A DNA stretch of 46,394 nucleotides from an uncultured Lachnospiraceae bacterium (GTDB lineage Bacteria > Bacillota > Clostridia > Lachnospirales > Lachnospiraceae), in NCBI GenBank assembly GCA_934351835.1, contig CAKRJP010000019.1:1-46394 (forward strand), read 5' to 3'. The notes under the pieces were generated by a model. The model ran no database searches and had not been told where the DNA came from. It saw only the letters and a list, made by a program, of their open reading frames with translations. This document shows positions 1 to 8,043 of this stretch, in pieces. Position 1 is the first letter of the stretch, and each line of letters starts with the position of its first letter. Made by a program: the position numbers and the translations under genes.

Positions 1-76
1 ATTGAAAGCGCCGTATACCGAACGGTACGTACGGTGCTGTGAGAGGACGGCGGTTAGTCACCGCCTCCTACTCGAT
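1..76 (+). mobile_element. 3' end of a group II intron (domains V and VI)
   Basis: Bases 7-38 fold as a typical domain V: 10 bp (7-16 with 29-38) starting with the AGC catalytic triad, a two-base AC bulge (27-28), 3 bp, and a four-base GAAC loop. Bases 41-73 fold as domain VI, with A70 bulged as the expected branch point 7 bases before the 3' end. The intron would end in AT at 75-76. Its reverse transcriptase/maturase must lie left of the window. The insertion is 10 bases beyond the pyrC stop codon, on the opposite strand, so no gene is interrupted. The loop is GAAC instead of the common GNRA. Confidence 0.88.
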
Positions 77-86
77 TGTGCGCATA

Positions 87-1355
87 TTATGCTTCATATA
101 CAACTTTGCCGCCACAGATTGTATAATGAATCTTTCCCTTTAACGTAACTCCTTTGAAAGGAGTGTTGCAGGATTTAGAGGCAAAATCGTTTGGAGTCCA
201 TTCTTCTTTTGGATCAAAGATCACGAGATCTCCGGGAGTATTTATTTCCATGCGGCCTGCCGGCAGTTTGTACAGTTTGGCAGGATTGATCGTCATTTTT
301 TCTAAAAGTTCCGGCAGTGTCAGGTGTCCCGGCTCTACCAGAGAAGTAATGCCTAGGCTTAAAGAAGTCTCCAGACCAATGATGCCACTTGGGGCAGAAG
401 TCAGTTCTTTCGATTTTTCCTCCATGCTGTGTGGTGCGTGATCGGTGGCGATCAGATCGATGGTTCCGTCCTTTAATCCTTCGATGATCTCCAGTCGGTC
501 TTTCTCTGTACGGAGTGGCGGGTTCATTTTCGCAAGAGTGCCATATTTTAATACCGCTTCGTGATTCAGCGTGAAATGATGTGGAGTAGATTCCGCATGG
601 ACATGTGCACCCATTGCTTTTGCATTGCGGACCAGAGCAACCGAGTTGCCGGAACTGATGTGCTGGATGACGAGGTCTGCACCGGTGTGTAGTGCTAACA
701 TACAGTCTCTGGCTGTCAATACTTCCTCTGCGATAGCAGGAGAACCGCCGATACCTAGCTTTTCAGAAACTTCTCCGCGGTTGATACCGTTATTTGTGAT
801 AAATGCAGGATCCTCCTCGTGAAGGCTGATCGGTACATCTAATGCCGCAGCTTTTTCCATGGCTTCATAGCAGAATTTCGCATCAAGAAGCGGAATACCA
901 TCATCTGTGAAACCGCAGGCTCCGGCCTCTTTCAAAGCATCCATATCTGTAAGTTTTTCACCCTTTAAACCATAAGAAACAGAAGCAGCCTGATAAATGT
1001 TAATTGCTTCTTTAGAGGCACGTTCTAATACGTCTTTCAGTACCGGGAGCGAATCAATGGTTGGTGATGTATTTGCCATACAGATGACAGAAGTAAAGCC
1101 GCCTTTTGCAGAGGCAAGTGCACCTGTATGGATATCTTCTTTGTAAGTAAATCCGGGATCGCGGAAATGTACGTGGGTGTCAATCAGTCCCGGGGATACG
1201 ACCAGTCCTTCCGCATCGATGACTGTGTCGGTGTCAGCAGATGTCAGGCTACAGGTGGTGTCGATGGTGCGGATCATGCCATCTTCAAGAAGAAGGTCCG
1301 CTTTAAAAGTTTCTTTTGTTTCCGGGTTGATAACTGTTCCGTTTTTTATTAACAT
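87..1355 (-). CDS. pyrC: Dihydroorotase, class I (PyrC)
   Basis: This is a 422-residue cytosolic zinc amidohydrolase that cyclises carbamoyl-aspartate to dihydroorotate, the third step of pyrimidine synthesis. The metal motif HVHFRDPG is at residues 61-68, a DDG at 151-153 and the ATDHAPH motif at 303-309, all typical of the stand-alone class I enzyme. The open frame extends 59 codons further upstream, but the ATG at 1355 is preceded by AGAGG at good spacing and gives the usual N-terminus (MLIKNG), so the extension is rejected. It is divergent from ansA and has its own promoter. No other pyr gene is next to it here, and a group II intron sits just past its 3' end. Confidence 0.96.
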   Translation of the reverse strand: MLIKNGTVINPETKETFKADLLLEDGMIRTIDTTCSLTSADTDTVIDAEGLVVSPGLIDTHVHFRDPGFTYKEDIHTGALASAKGGFTSVICMANTSPTIDSLPVLKDVLERASKEAINIYQAASVSYGLKGEKLTDMDALKEAGACGFTDDGIPLLDAKFCYEAMEKAAALDVPISLHEEDPAFITNNGINRGEVSEKLGIGGSPAIAEEVLTARDCMLALHTGADLVIQHISSGNSVALVRNAKAMGAHVHAESTPHHFTLNHEAVLKYGTLAKMNPPLRTEKDRLEIIEGLKDGTIDLIATDHAPHSMEEKSKELTSAPSGIIGLETSLSLGITSLVEPGHLTLPELLEKMTINPAKLYKLPAGRMEINTPGDLVIFDPKEEWTPNDFASKSCNTPFKGVTLKGKIHYTICGGKVVYEA

Positions 1356-1411
1356 AGATAAACCTCTTTCATAAATATAGTATTTTGATTGCTGAAAAAT
1401 CTCATATAAAC

Positions 1412-1441
1412 AGTATAGAAAATTAGGGCTTTGGATGTCAA
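1412..1441 (-). promoter_or_regulatory. pyrC promoter
   Basis: On the minus strand TTGACA (1441-1436) is followed after 18 bases by TATACT (1417-1412). This is about 55 bases upstream of the pyrC start. It is a near-consensus sigma-A type promoter. No attenuator or PyrR-type leader is visible between it and the gene. Confidence 0.7.
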
Positions 1442-1472
1442 GAAAAGTAATGTATTCGGAACAGAAATGTAT

Positions 1473-1478
1473 TATAAT
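1473..1478 (+). promoter_or_regulatory. Probable -10 element for ansA
   Basis: A perfect TATAAT lies 52 bases before the ansA start. No convincing -35 hexamer is found 16-18 bases upstream, so this is only a partial promoter call. Confidence 0.35.
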
Positions 1479-1530
1479 GTAAGGTGCTGTGGAAAACCAC
1501 GAAGAATAACAGATAGCGAGAGGAAAAACC

Positions 1531-2559
1531 ATGAAAAAAATACTGATGATAGGAACCGGAGGGACGATTGCGTCAAAGCAGACAGAGTACGGACTTGCCC
1601 CAGGACTTTCAACGGAAGATATTTTAACTTATATACCGGCAGTCAGCAAAATCTGCGAAGTAGAGTCAATCCAGGTCTGCAATCTGGACAGCACGAATGT
1701 GACACCGGAGCATTGGAAACTGTTAGTGAAGACGGTAGAAGAAAATTATGACGAATATGACGGCTTTGTAATCTGTCATGGTACGGATACGCTGGCGTAC
1801 ACCGCGGCAGCATTGTCCTACATGATCCAAAATTCCAGAAAGCCGATCGTCGTCACGGGAGCGCAAAAACCGATTGAGATGGATGTCACCGATGCTAAGA
1901 CGAACCTTCTGGACAGCTTTATTTATGCATCGGATAATGATTCCCAGAATGTCAATATTGTATTTGACGGAAAAGTTATCGTAGGAACCAGGGCACGAAA
2001 AGAAAGAGCAAAAAGCTACAATGCATTTACCAGTATCAATTTCCCATATCAGGCAGTAATTCAAGATGGGATGCTGGTGCGTTACATTACAGAGATGCCA
2101 TATTCAGGTCCGGTGAGATTTTATTATGAAATGAAGAACAGCGTCTATGTATTGAAACTGATTCCGGGAATGAAGCCGGATATTCTGCCGTATTTATTTG
2201 AAAATTATGACTGCCTTGTAATCGAGAGTTTTGGAGTGGGCGGTATTCCGGATTCTTTGGTGGAAGAGTTCTATGAAGAGATGAATAAATGGAAAGACAA
2301 AGGAAAGATCATCGTAATGACGACCCAGGTGGCGACCGAGGGAAGCAATATGACAGTCTACGAGGTTGGAAAACGTGTAAAACTGGACTTCAAATTACTG
2401 GAAGCTTATGATATGACTCTTGAAGCAACAATTACAAAAATGATGTGGCTGATGGGACTTGGAGATCAGAGATATGAAGAAATGAAGAGAGATTTTTACC
2501 GTCTGGTCAATCACGACATTTTATTTACAAAGCGCATAGAATGGGATGAGAAAGGGTAG
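1531..2559 (+). CDS. ansA: L-asparaginase (type I, AnsA)
   Basis: This 342-residue enzyme hydrolyses asparagine to aspartate and ammonia. It carries both threonine-amidase signatures: GTGGTIAS at residues 8-15, with Thr12 the expected nucleophile, and HGTDT at 83-87. There is no signal peptide, which fits the cytosolic type I group rather than the secreted type II group. AGCGAGAGG lies 7 bases before the ATG. It may be the first gene of a run with rsmH, which starts 6 bases after its stop. Aspartate released here would feed pyrimidine synthesis, and the neighbouring pyrC is in that pathway; this link is inferred. Confidence 0.93.
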   Translation: MKKILMIGTGGTIASKQTEYGLAPGLSTEDILTYIPAVSKICEVESIQVCNLDSTNVTPEHWKLLVKTVEENYDEYDGFVICHGTDTLAYTAAALSYMIQNSRKPIVVTGAQKPIEMDVTDAKTNLLDSFIYASDNDSQNVNIVFDGKVIVGTRARKERAKSYNAFTSINFPYQAVIQDGMLVRYITEMPYSGPVRFYYEMKNSVYVLKLIPGMKPDILPYLFENYDCLVIESFGVGGIPDSLVEEFYEEMNKWKDKGKIIVMTTQVATEGSNMTVYEVGKRVKLDFKLLEAYDMTLEATITKMMWLMGLGDQRYEEMKRDFYRLVNHDILFTKRIEWDEKG

Positions 2560-2565
2560 CTTGCT

Positions 2566-3642
2566 ATGAAACAGGAACAGGATGTAAATCAGAATCCGGA
2601 GAAAAAGCATAAGAGACGTGTGCATTATTCCGGAAAATATCCGAAACGATATGAAGAAAAATATAAAGAGCAGAATCCGGAAAAATATGCGGATACGGTG
2701 GCACATGTAATTGAAAAAGGAAGTACACCTGCAGGAATGCATATTTCTATTATGGTCAATGAGATTTTAGATTTTCTTCAGATTAAACCTGGACAGAAAG
2801 GGCTGGATGCAACGCTGGGGTATGGTGGACATACTTCTGCGATGTTGGAAAAATTAGAAGGACAGGGACACATCTGGGGATTAGATGTGGATCCGATCGA
2901 GTCTGCCAAGACAAAAGAACGTCTGGCAAAGAAAGGTTACGGAGAAGACCTTTTGACAGTTAAACTTACGAATTTTAAAAATATTGATCAGGTGGCAGAA
3001 GAGGCCGGGAAATTTAATTTTATGTTAGCGGATTTGGGTGTATCTTCCATGCAGATTGATAATCCGGAACGAGGATTCTCTTATAAGGTAGACGGACCGT
3101 TAGATCTCAGGATGAACCCGCAGAAAGGGGACAGCGCCGCAGAACGCCTGAAACAGGTGACGGAAGAAGAACTGGTGGGAATGCTGGTGGAAAACTCAGA
3201 CGAACCATATGCAGAAGAAATAGCAGAAGAAATCTTTGCGATGCAAAGAAACGGACAGGAGATTGAAACGACGACAGACTTAAGAAATGCCATCGAGAGA
3301 GCTCTGGAATTTCTCTCGGATGCGGAGAAAAAAGAGATAGTCAAGAAATCCTGCCAGCGTACCTTCCAGGCCCTTCGTATCGACGTAAACAGCGAGTTCG
3401 AAGTGCTTTACGAATTCTTGGAAAAATTGCCGGGCGTACTTGCACCGGGAGGAAGAGTAGCAATTCTGACCTTTCATTCAGGAGAAGACCGTCTGGTAAA
3501 GAAAGCATTTAAGCAGGGATACAAAGAAGGTATATATAGCGAGATATCCAAAGATGTGATCCGTCCATCGGCAGAAGAATGTAGAAAGAACGGAAGAGCC
3601 AGATCCACAAAGATGAGGTGGGCTGTCCGGTCAGAGGAATAA
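2566..3642 (+). CDS. rsmH: 16S rRNA m4C1402 methyltransferase (RsmH/MraW family)
   Basis: RsmH methylates N4 of cytosine 1402 in 16S rRNA using S-adenosylmethionine. The SAM-binding segment GLDATLGYGGHT is at residues 79-90, and the family blocks LGVSSMQID, ERGFSY and DLRMN follow. At 358 residues it is about 45-50 longer than the usual form. The extra N-terminus (residues 1-52) is rich in lysine, arginine and tyrosine and may contact RNA. It is not in a division and cell wall cluster (no mraZ, ftsL or ftsI nearby), so it is probably a second RsmH-type copy. It is 6 bases from ansA and immediately followed by rlmD, suggesting co-transcription. Confidence 0.9.
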   Translation: MKQEQDVNQNPEKKHKRRVHYSGKYPKRYEEKYKEQNPEKYADTVAHVIEKGSTPAGMHISIMVNEILDFLQIKPGQKGLDATLGYGGHTSAMLEKLEGQGHIWGLDVDPIESAKTKERLAKKGYGEDLLTVKLTNFKNIDQVAEEAGKFNFMLADLGVSSMQIDNPERGFSYKVDGPLDLRMNPQKGDSAAERLKQVTEEELVGMLVENSDEPYAEEIAEEIFAMQRNGQEIETTTDLRNAIERALEFLSDAEKKEIVKKSCQRTFQALRIDVNSEFEVLYEFLEKLPGVLAPGGRVAILTFHSGEDRLVKKAFKQGYKEGIYSEISKDVIRPSAEECRKNGRARSTKMRWAVRSEE

Positions 3643-3645
3643 GTG

Positions 3646-4797
3646 ATGAAATGTTCAGTCAATAAGAAATGCGGAGGCTGCCAGTACCTGAATCTTTCAT
3701 ATGAAGAGCAGTTGAAATTAAAGCAGAAATCCGTACAGAAGTTATTAAAAGATTTTGGTAAGGTGAATCCGATTATCGGAATGGAGGATCCTTACTATTA
3801 CAGAAATAAAGTACATGCTGTATTTTCCAGAGACCGGAAGGGAAATGTGATCTGTGGAACTTACGAGGTGAAATCCCACAGAGTCGTACCAGTGGAGAAT
3901 TGTCTGATTGAAGATAAAAAATCCCAGGAGATCATCCAGACGATCAAAGGACTGTTGAAATCCTTTAAGATTAAGACCTACGATGAAGATACCGGCTACG
4001 GTTTGCTGCGACATGTATTGGTACGCCGTGGATTTAAGAGCGGCGAAATCATGGTAGTGCTGGTGCTTGGCTCACCAATCCTGCCATCCAAAAATAATTT
4101 CGTAAAGGCACTCCGAAAAGAGCACCCGGAGATCACAACCGTGGTGGTGAATGTAAATGATAAAAGAACGAGCATGGTATTGGGTGACAGAGAACTGGTG
4201 ATTTACGGACCGGGATTCATCAAAGACCAGTTATGTGGCTGTACATTCAGAATCTCACCGAAGTCATTCTATCAGGTGAACCCGGTGCAAACAGAAGTGT
4301 TGTATAATACCGCCATCCGTTATGCGGGGCTGACCGGGAAAGAAACCATCGTGGATGCCTACTGCGGAATCGGGACCATCGGACTTGCGGCAGCGAAAAA
4401 AGCAAAGAAGATCATCGGTATCGAGCTGAACAAAGATGCTGTGCGTGACGCCAGAATCAATGCCAGAGAAAATCATTACAAAAATGCAAGCTATTACCAG
4501 GGGGATGCAGGAGAATTTATGGTACAGATGGCAGAACGCGGCGAACATGCAGATGTCGTGTTTATGGACCCGCCGAGAGCCGGAAGTGACGAGAAATTCA
4601 TGGATTCGGTAGTGAAGTTGAATCCGGAGAAGATCGTATATATATCATGCAATCCAGAAACACTGGCAAGAGACCTTAGATATATGAGAAAGAAGAAATA
4701 TAAAGTAGAGAAGATACAGCCGGTAGATATGTTCGCGTGGTGTGATCACGTTGAGTGCGTAGTTCTGTTGACTAAAGTACACAAGAAAGTATGTTAA
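3646..4797 (+). CDS. rlmD: 23S rRNA (uracil-5)-methyltransferase, RlmD/RumA type
   Basis: This 383-residue TrmA-family enzyme adds a methyl group to C5 of uridine in 23S rRNA. Iron-sulphur ligands are visible as Cys3, Cys9, Cys12 and Cys86. The SAM motif DAYCGIGTIG is at 237-246, DPPRAG at 308-313, and the catalytic cysteine is Cys335 in ISCNPETLARDL. The N-terminal TRAM domain found in many relatives is absent. ATG 3646 is chosen over the GTG at 3643 because AGAGGA sits 7 bases upstream. The end after HVECVVLL is short (TKVHKKVC). An unrelated reading frame fragment begins right there, so the extreme C-terminus may have been altered by a recombination event. Confidence 0.9.
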   Translation: MKCSVNKKCGGCQYLNLSYEEQLKLKQKSVQKLLKDFGKVNPIIGMEDPYYYRNKVHAVFSRDRKGNVICGTYEVKSHRVVPVENCLIEDKKSQEIIQTIKGLLKSFKIKTYDEDTGYGLLRHVLVRRGFKSGEIMVVLVLGSPILPSKNNFVKALRKEHPEITTVVVNVNDKRTSMVLGDRELVIYGPGFIKDQLCGCTFRISPKSFYQVNPVQTEVLYNTAIRYAGLTGKETIVDAYCGIGTIGLAAAKKAKKIIGIELNKDAVRDARINARENHYKNASYYQGDAGEFMVQMAERGEHADVVFMDPPRAGSDEKFMDSVVKLNPEKIVYISCNPETLARDLRYMRKKKYKVEKIQPVDMFAWCDHVECVVLLTKVHKKVC

Positions 4798-4900
4798 TCG
4801 CATCATCAAAAAGCAGGACAGTGTTGTGAATAAGACCTTTGTGCAGATGTTGGAGGCTTTGGGTTATGATATTGAACTGACTTATGTGAAACGAGATTAA
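4790..4900 (+). pseudogene. C-terminal remnant of an HTH/XRE-type regulator
   Basis: The frame ending at TAA 4898-4900 encodes about 36 residues ending in KTFVQMLEALGYDIELTYVKRD. This looks like the C-terminal end of small helix-turn-helix proteins of the XRE class, where an LGYDIELTY-like strand follows the DNA-binding helices. There is no start codon with a ribosome site and no HTH helix upstream: the frame runs straight back into rlmD. I read it as the tail of a lost gene at the left edge of the accessory stretch. The family assignment is from memory of similar tails. Confidence 0.5.
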
Positions 4901-4933
4901 AATCAAAAATAACTATTCGGAAAGGAACACACT

Positions 4934-5944
4934 ATGAGTGATTTGATACCTTATGGTGAACAATTTAAAAAAATTGTTGATATTATTGAGTCTGCTAAAG
5001 AACGTGCATACCGCAAAGTGAATGAGGAACTGATTTTAATGTACCGTGATATAGGCGAATATATTAGTGTGCAGTCTGAAAATGCTGAATATGGTGATGC
5101 ATTTGTGCAGAAACTGGCTGATTTCTTTGCAACGAATTATCCTGAACTGAAAGGATTTAATCGTCGTGGACTTTACAGAATGAAACAGTTTTATGAGCTT
5201 TACAAGGACAATGAAAAAGTGTCAACACTGTTGACACAATTGAACTGGTCTAATCATTTAAAAATAATGTCGGCTTGTAAAACAATGGAAGAACGCATAT
5301 TTTATATGAGTATGTGTGCAAAAGAAAAGTATAGTGCAAGAGAATTAGCACGCCAGATAGATAGTGGGTACTATGAAAGATATATGCTGTCGCAGAAACC
5401 ATTGACTCCTGCTATCGAAGAATCCAAAAGAGCAACGGGGAATGTTTTCCTTGACAATTATGTGCTTGATTTCTTGGATGTGCCGGAAACGGTATCTGAA
5501 CGGGATTTGCAGAAGTCTATTATTCGAAATCTAAAGGATTTCATTCTTGAGATTGGAAAGGACTTCACTTTCATCGGTGAGGAGTATCGTGTACAAGTCG
5601 GAATGCACGATTATTATATTGATTTGCTGTTTTACCACAGAGGTCTTTCATGCCTTGTGGCTTTTGAACTGAAAATTGGAGAATTCAAACCAGAGTATGT
5701 TGGAAAGATAAATCTTTATCTTGAAGCTCTTGACCGTGAAGTTAAAAAAGACAATGAAAATCCGAGCGTTGGTGTTATTCTCTGTGCAAGCAAGGACGAT
5801 GAGGTTGTAGAATTTGCTCTCAGTCGTAGTTTATCACCAACGATGGTTTCTGAATATAATCTAAAATTGATTGATAAGAAACTGTTGCAGAAGAAGTTGA
5901 GGGAGTATATTGAACTGGCTGGAACTGTTTCTGAAGAAGAATAA
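4934..5944 (+). CDS. DUF1016/YhcG-type PDDEXK nuclease
   Basis: This 336-residue protein has the two-part layout of the YhcG family. An N-terminal helical DUF1016_N domain (about 1-150, with the typical GRRGLYRMKQF-like stretch at 74-87) is followed by a PD-(D/E)XK nuclease fold (about 175-320). The catalytic pattern is visible as Asp230 in YYIDLLFYHR and Glu245-x-Lys247 in AFELKIG. Members are common in mobile or defence-related loci, often beside restriction or recombination genes, but a precise function is not settled. GGAAAGGA lies 7 bases before the ATG. No restriction-modification genes adjoin it. Downstream are a GIY-YIG nuclease and a GyrI-like protein on the same strand. Confidence 0.88.
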   Translation: MSDLIPYGEQFKKIVDIIESAKERAYRKVNEELILMYRDIGEYISVQSENAEYGDAFVQKLADFFATNYPELKGFNRRGLYRMKQFYELYKDNEKVSTLLTQLNWSNHLKIMSACKTMEERIFYMSMCAKEKYSARELARQIDSGYYERYMLSQKPLTPAIEESKRATGNVFLDNYVLDFLDVPETVSERDLQKSIIRNLKDFILEIGKDFTFIGEEYRVQVGMHDYYIDLLFYHRGLSCLVAFELKIGEFKPEYVGKINLYLEALDREVKKDNENPSVGVILCASKDDEVVEFALSRSLSPTMVSEYNLKLIDKKLLQKKLREYIELAGTVSEEE

Positions 5945-6084
5945 AGTGGCACTTACTAATTAAGTCAAGGAGCATATGAGTGTAGAATATACAAGTAATG
6001 AAAATGATAGATATGGGATTTGGGCAGGTCGGATTTGAGTTGGATACAAACAAAGGAATAAAGACGGCACACTAGGAGAAATAA
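5945..6084 (+). other. Intergenic stretch with a tiny ORF, possible gene debris
   Basis: Between the DUF1016 gene and the GIY-YIG gene there is one 20-codon frame (5976-6038) behind a good AAGGAG. An overlapping frame (ATG at 5998) codes about 25 residues ending at the TAG just before the next gene. Neither resembles a family I know. They may be decayed coding sequence or a translated leader. Confidence 0.25.
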
Positions 6085-6879
6085 ATGGATAGATTTTCAG
6101 AGAAGAGTCTTCTTTCACTTGGAGATTATTATGTGTATGGACTCATAGATCCACGCAGTAAGCAAATTTTCTATATTGGGAAAGGCACTAAAAACAGAGT
6201 GTTTGAACATGAAAAAGAGAGTCTGGGTAGTCCTGATAGTGAGAAGTTGAAACTGAAGACTATTGCAGATATTAAGAATGCCGGACTTGAGGTTGAGAAA
6301 ATAATCATCAATTCAAACTTAACCGAAGAAGAGGCATTTGCTGCAGAGGCATCGTTAATTAATGCGTTTAATTATGTCAGTGACGCAGGGCTTACTAATA
6401 TTGTTGCCGGGCATCATTCAGCCGAGGCTTTATCGGTTGATGAGTATGAAAGAATAAACGGTGCCGCCCCACTTGAAGAAAAAGACATCAAGCACAGAAT
6501 CCTTATCATCAAAATAAATAGACTCTACCAGAGAGGTATGGATGAGAGGGTATTATATGATGCTGTTCGTGGTGTTTGGAGAGCATCAAAGGAAAAGGTT
6601 AAAACTGTTGAGTACGTTTTCGGTGTTTACAACTCTTTGATTGTTGCCGTGTATAAGCCGTCAGCGTGGTTTGTATGTAAAGAGGCAAAGGACAAACTCC
6701 CAAGACAGGATATTGTTCTTACACCGAAAACTGAAAACAGACTATTCTTTGTGGATGAAAGATATGAGCAGGGATTTCAGTTGGACGAGAATGAATCGTT
6801 CTACATTGGAAAGTCGATAGCCGGATTGAAGTTGAATCAGTCGGCACAGAATCCGATTACATATCTGAACCCACGATAG
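6085..6879 (+). CDS. GIY-YIG nuclease family protein
   Basis: The 264-residue protein opens with a GIY-YIG nuclease domain: YVYGLID at residues 16-22, FYIGKG at 29-34 and Arg38 behind it, as in the LEM-3-like branch in which the second motif reads YIGKG. A Glu in the SLINAFNY helix region (about residue 88) is the likely metal ligand. The C-terminal half (about 130-264) is a separate alpha/beta region often found with this branch; its role is not known to me. These enzymes cleave or nick DNA. AGGAG lies 6-7 bases before the ATG. It lies between the DUF1016 nuclease and a GyrI-like gene, all in the same direction, which suggests a small accessory transcription unit. Confidence 0.8.
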   Translation: MDRFSEKSLLSLGDYYVYGLIDPRSKQIFYIGKGTKNRVFEHEKESLGSPDSEKLKLKTIADIKNAGLEVEKIIINSNLTEEEAFAAEASLINAFNYVSDAGLTNIVAGHHSAEALSVDEYERINGAAPLEEKDIKHRILIIKINRLYQRGMDERVLYDAVRGVWRASKEKVKTVEYVFGVYNSLIVAVYKPSAWFVCKEAKDKLPRQDIVLTPKTENRLFFVDERYEQGFQLDENESFYIGKSIAGLKLNQSAQNPITYLNPR

Positions 6880-6911
6880 AAATATTATTTTGATTTCGTA
6901 GGAGGGTAAAT

Positions 6912-7544
6912 ATGGCGTTTGATTTTAAGAAAGAGTATAAAGAGTTCTATATGCCCAAAAACAAACCGGAGATAGTTACTGTTCCAAAGGCAAATTATAT
7001 TGCAGTAAGAGGTAAAGGTAATCCGAATGAAGAAGGCGGAGCATATCAGCAAGCCATAGGCATTTTATATGCTGTTGCATACACACTTAAGATGAGTTAT
7101 AAGACTGATTATAAAATAGAAGGATTTTTCGAATATGTCGTTCCACCTCTTGAAGGTTTTTGGTGGCAGAACGGAGTTGATGGTGTAGATTACACGAACA
7201 AATCAACATTCAATTGGATTTCTGTCATCCGCTTGCCTGACTTTATTACTGAAAAAGATTTTAATTGGGCAGTGGAAACGGCAACAAAAAAGAAGAAATT
7301 GGATTGTTCATCTGCTGAATTTTTAACCGTTGATGAGGGCCTTTGTGTGCAGATTATGCATTTGGGTGCATTTGACGATGAACCTGCAACGGTTGCTCTT
7401 ATGGATAAGTATTTGGATGAAAACGGATATGTCAATGATATAACTGATACAAGGCTTCACCATGAAATCTATATGTCTGATGCAAGAAAGGTTGCTCCAG
7501 AAAAATGGAAGACGGTCATTAGACATCCAATTAGAAAGATTTGA
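6912..7544 (+). CDS. GyrI-like small-molecule-binding domain protein
   Basis: This 210-residue protein matches the GyrI-like / SOUL-BRE superfamily type seen in Firmicutes. Near the start is PKANYIAVRGKGNPNE, followed by GILYAVAYTLKMSYK and a YVVPPLEGFWW segment, which are the usual landmarks. Members bind hydrophobic or aromatic ligands, and some hydrolyse toxic cyclopropane compounds. It has no DNA-binding domain. TAGGAGGG sits 6 bases before the ATG, a very strong ribosome site. It is the last protein gene before the large RNA-like segment. Whether it works with the two nucleases upstream is unknown. Confidence 0.8.
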   Translation: MAFDFKKEYKEFYMPKNKPEIVTVPKANYIAVRGKGNPNEEGGAYQQAIGILYAVAYTLKMSYKTDYKIEGFFEYVVPPLEGFWWQNGVDGVDYTNKSTFNWISVIRLPDFITEKDFNWAVETATKKKKLDCSSAEFLTVDEGLCVQIMHLGAFDDEPATVALMDKYLDENGYVNDITDTRLHHEIYMSDARKVAPEKWKTVIRHPIRKI

Positions 7545-7560
7545 AAATTTAGATTATCGC

Positions 7561-8043
7561 AATAGGTATTTACCCTATTTGCCTAAACAAGCAATAAGGC
7601 AACTCAACACTTGTATCGGTTCAACATACCCATTTTAAGGCGAAAATAGGTGTTCCACCATTCCCTTGTACAATAGGGGTTGAGTATGTTTTTCGTTGAA
7701 CAACCGAGCCATTGTGAGGTGGTCACCTTGCTTACCAGGAACGGAGTGACGCAGTAAGCATTTGGTGTCACCCATGCAAGGCACGCCCAAGAGTACGAGT
7801 CGGAGACGAAGTACGATTGGATGCGGGCTACTGCGGAGACGTGTGTTTAATAGCGACGAAGAGAAGCGTTAGCACTGTCCATGCGATAGCTGTCCGCGAT
7901 TGGCAAGTCTGAAAGACGCAGACAGAGCGGAAACAGCGAACCGCAGAGGTGGAAGGATATCGAAAGTGAGCGGAGCGAAGACTAAGTCTTAAAATAGATA
8001 CCTTTTAGTGAAGCAAGTAAACATTCACTGAAAGGTATTTTTT
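7561..8043 (+). ncRNA. Candidate large structured noncoding RNA (about 480 nt)
   Basis: No frame of useful length crosses this stretch. It is more GC-rich than its surroundings (especially 7740-7980) and dense in complementary segments. Examples: TGCCT 7580-7584 with 7597-7601; GGTTCAAC 7618-7625 with GTTGAAC 7695-7701 then CC 7704-7705; ATAC 7626-7629 with 7684-7687; ATTTT 7632-7636 with 7643-7647; GCTTAC 7730-7735 with 7754-7759; GTAC 7793-7796 with 7811-7814 enclosing GTC-GGA-GAC; CACG 7782-7785 with 7840-7843; GTCT-GAAA-GAC at 7907-7917. Many caps are GGA, GAGA or GAAA. It ends in a strong intrinsic terminator. Size and style recall the large ornate RNAs of Firmicute mobile elements (ROOL, GOLLD), but I cannot assign a family. 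Ends are approximate. Confidence 0.55.
7998..8043 (+). terminator. Intrinsic terminator of the RNA candidate
   Basis: ATACCTTT (7998-8005) plus TAGTGAA pairs with TTCACTG plus AAAGGTAT (8024-8038), followed by six T residues (8038-8043). The hairpin is about 15 bp and only reads as a terminator on the plus strand, which fixes the direction of the RNA upstream. Confidence 0.8.

Noticed and set aside
1353..1532. Long N-terminal extension of PyrC
   Set aside because: The added 59 residues cover the promoter region, have no ribosome site and do not resemble dihydroorotases.
7561..8043. Group II intron or retron RNA as the source of the structured region
   Set aside because: No domain V-like hairpin, no GTGYG boundary and no reverse transcriptase nearby.
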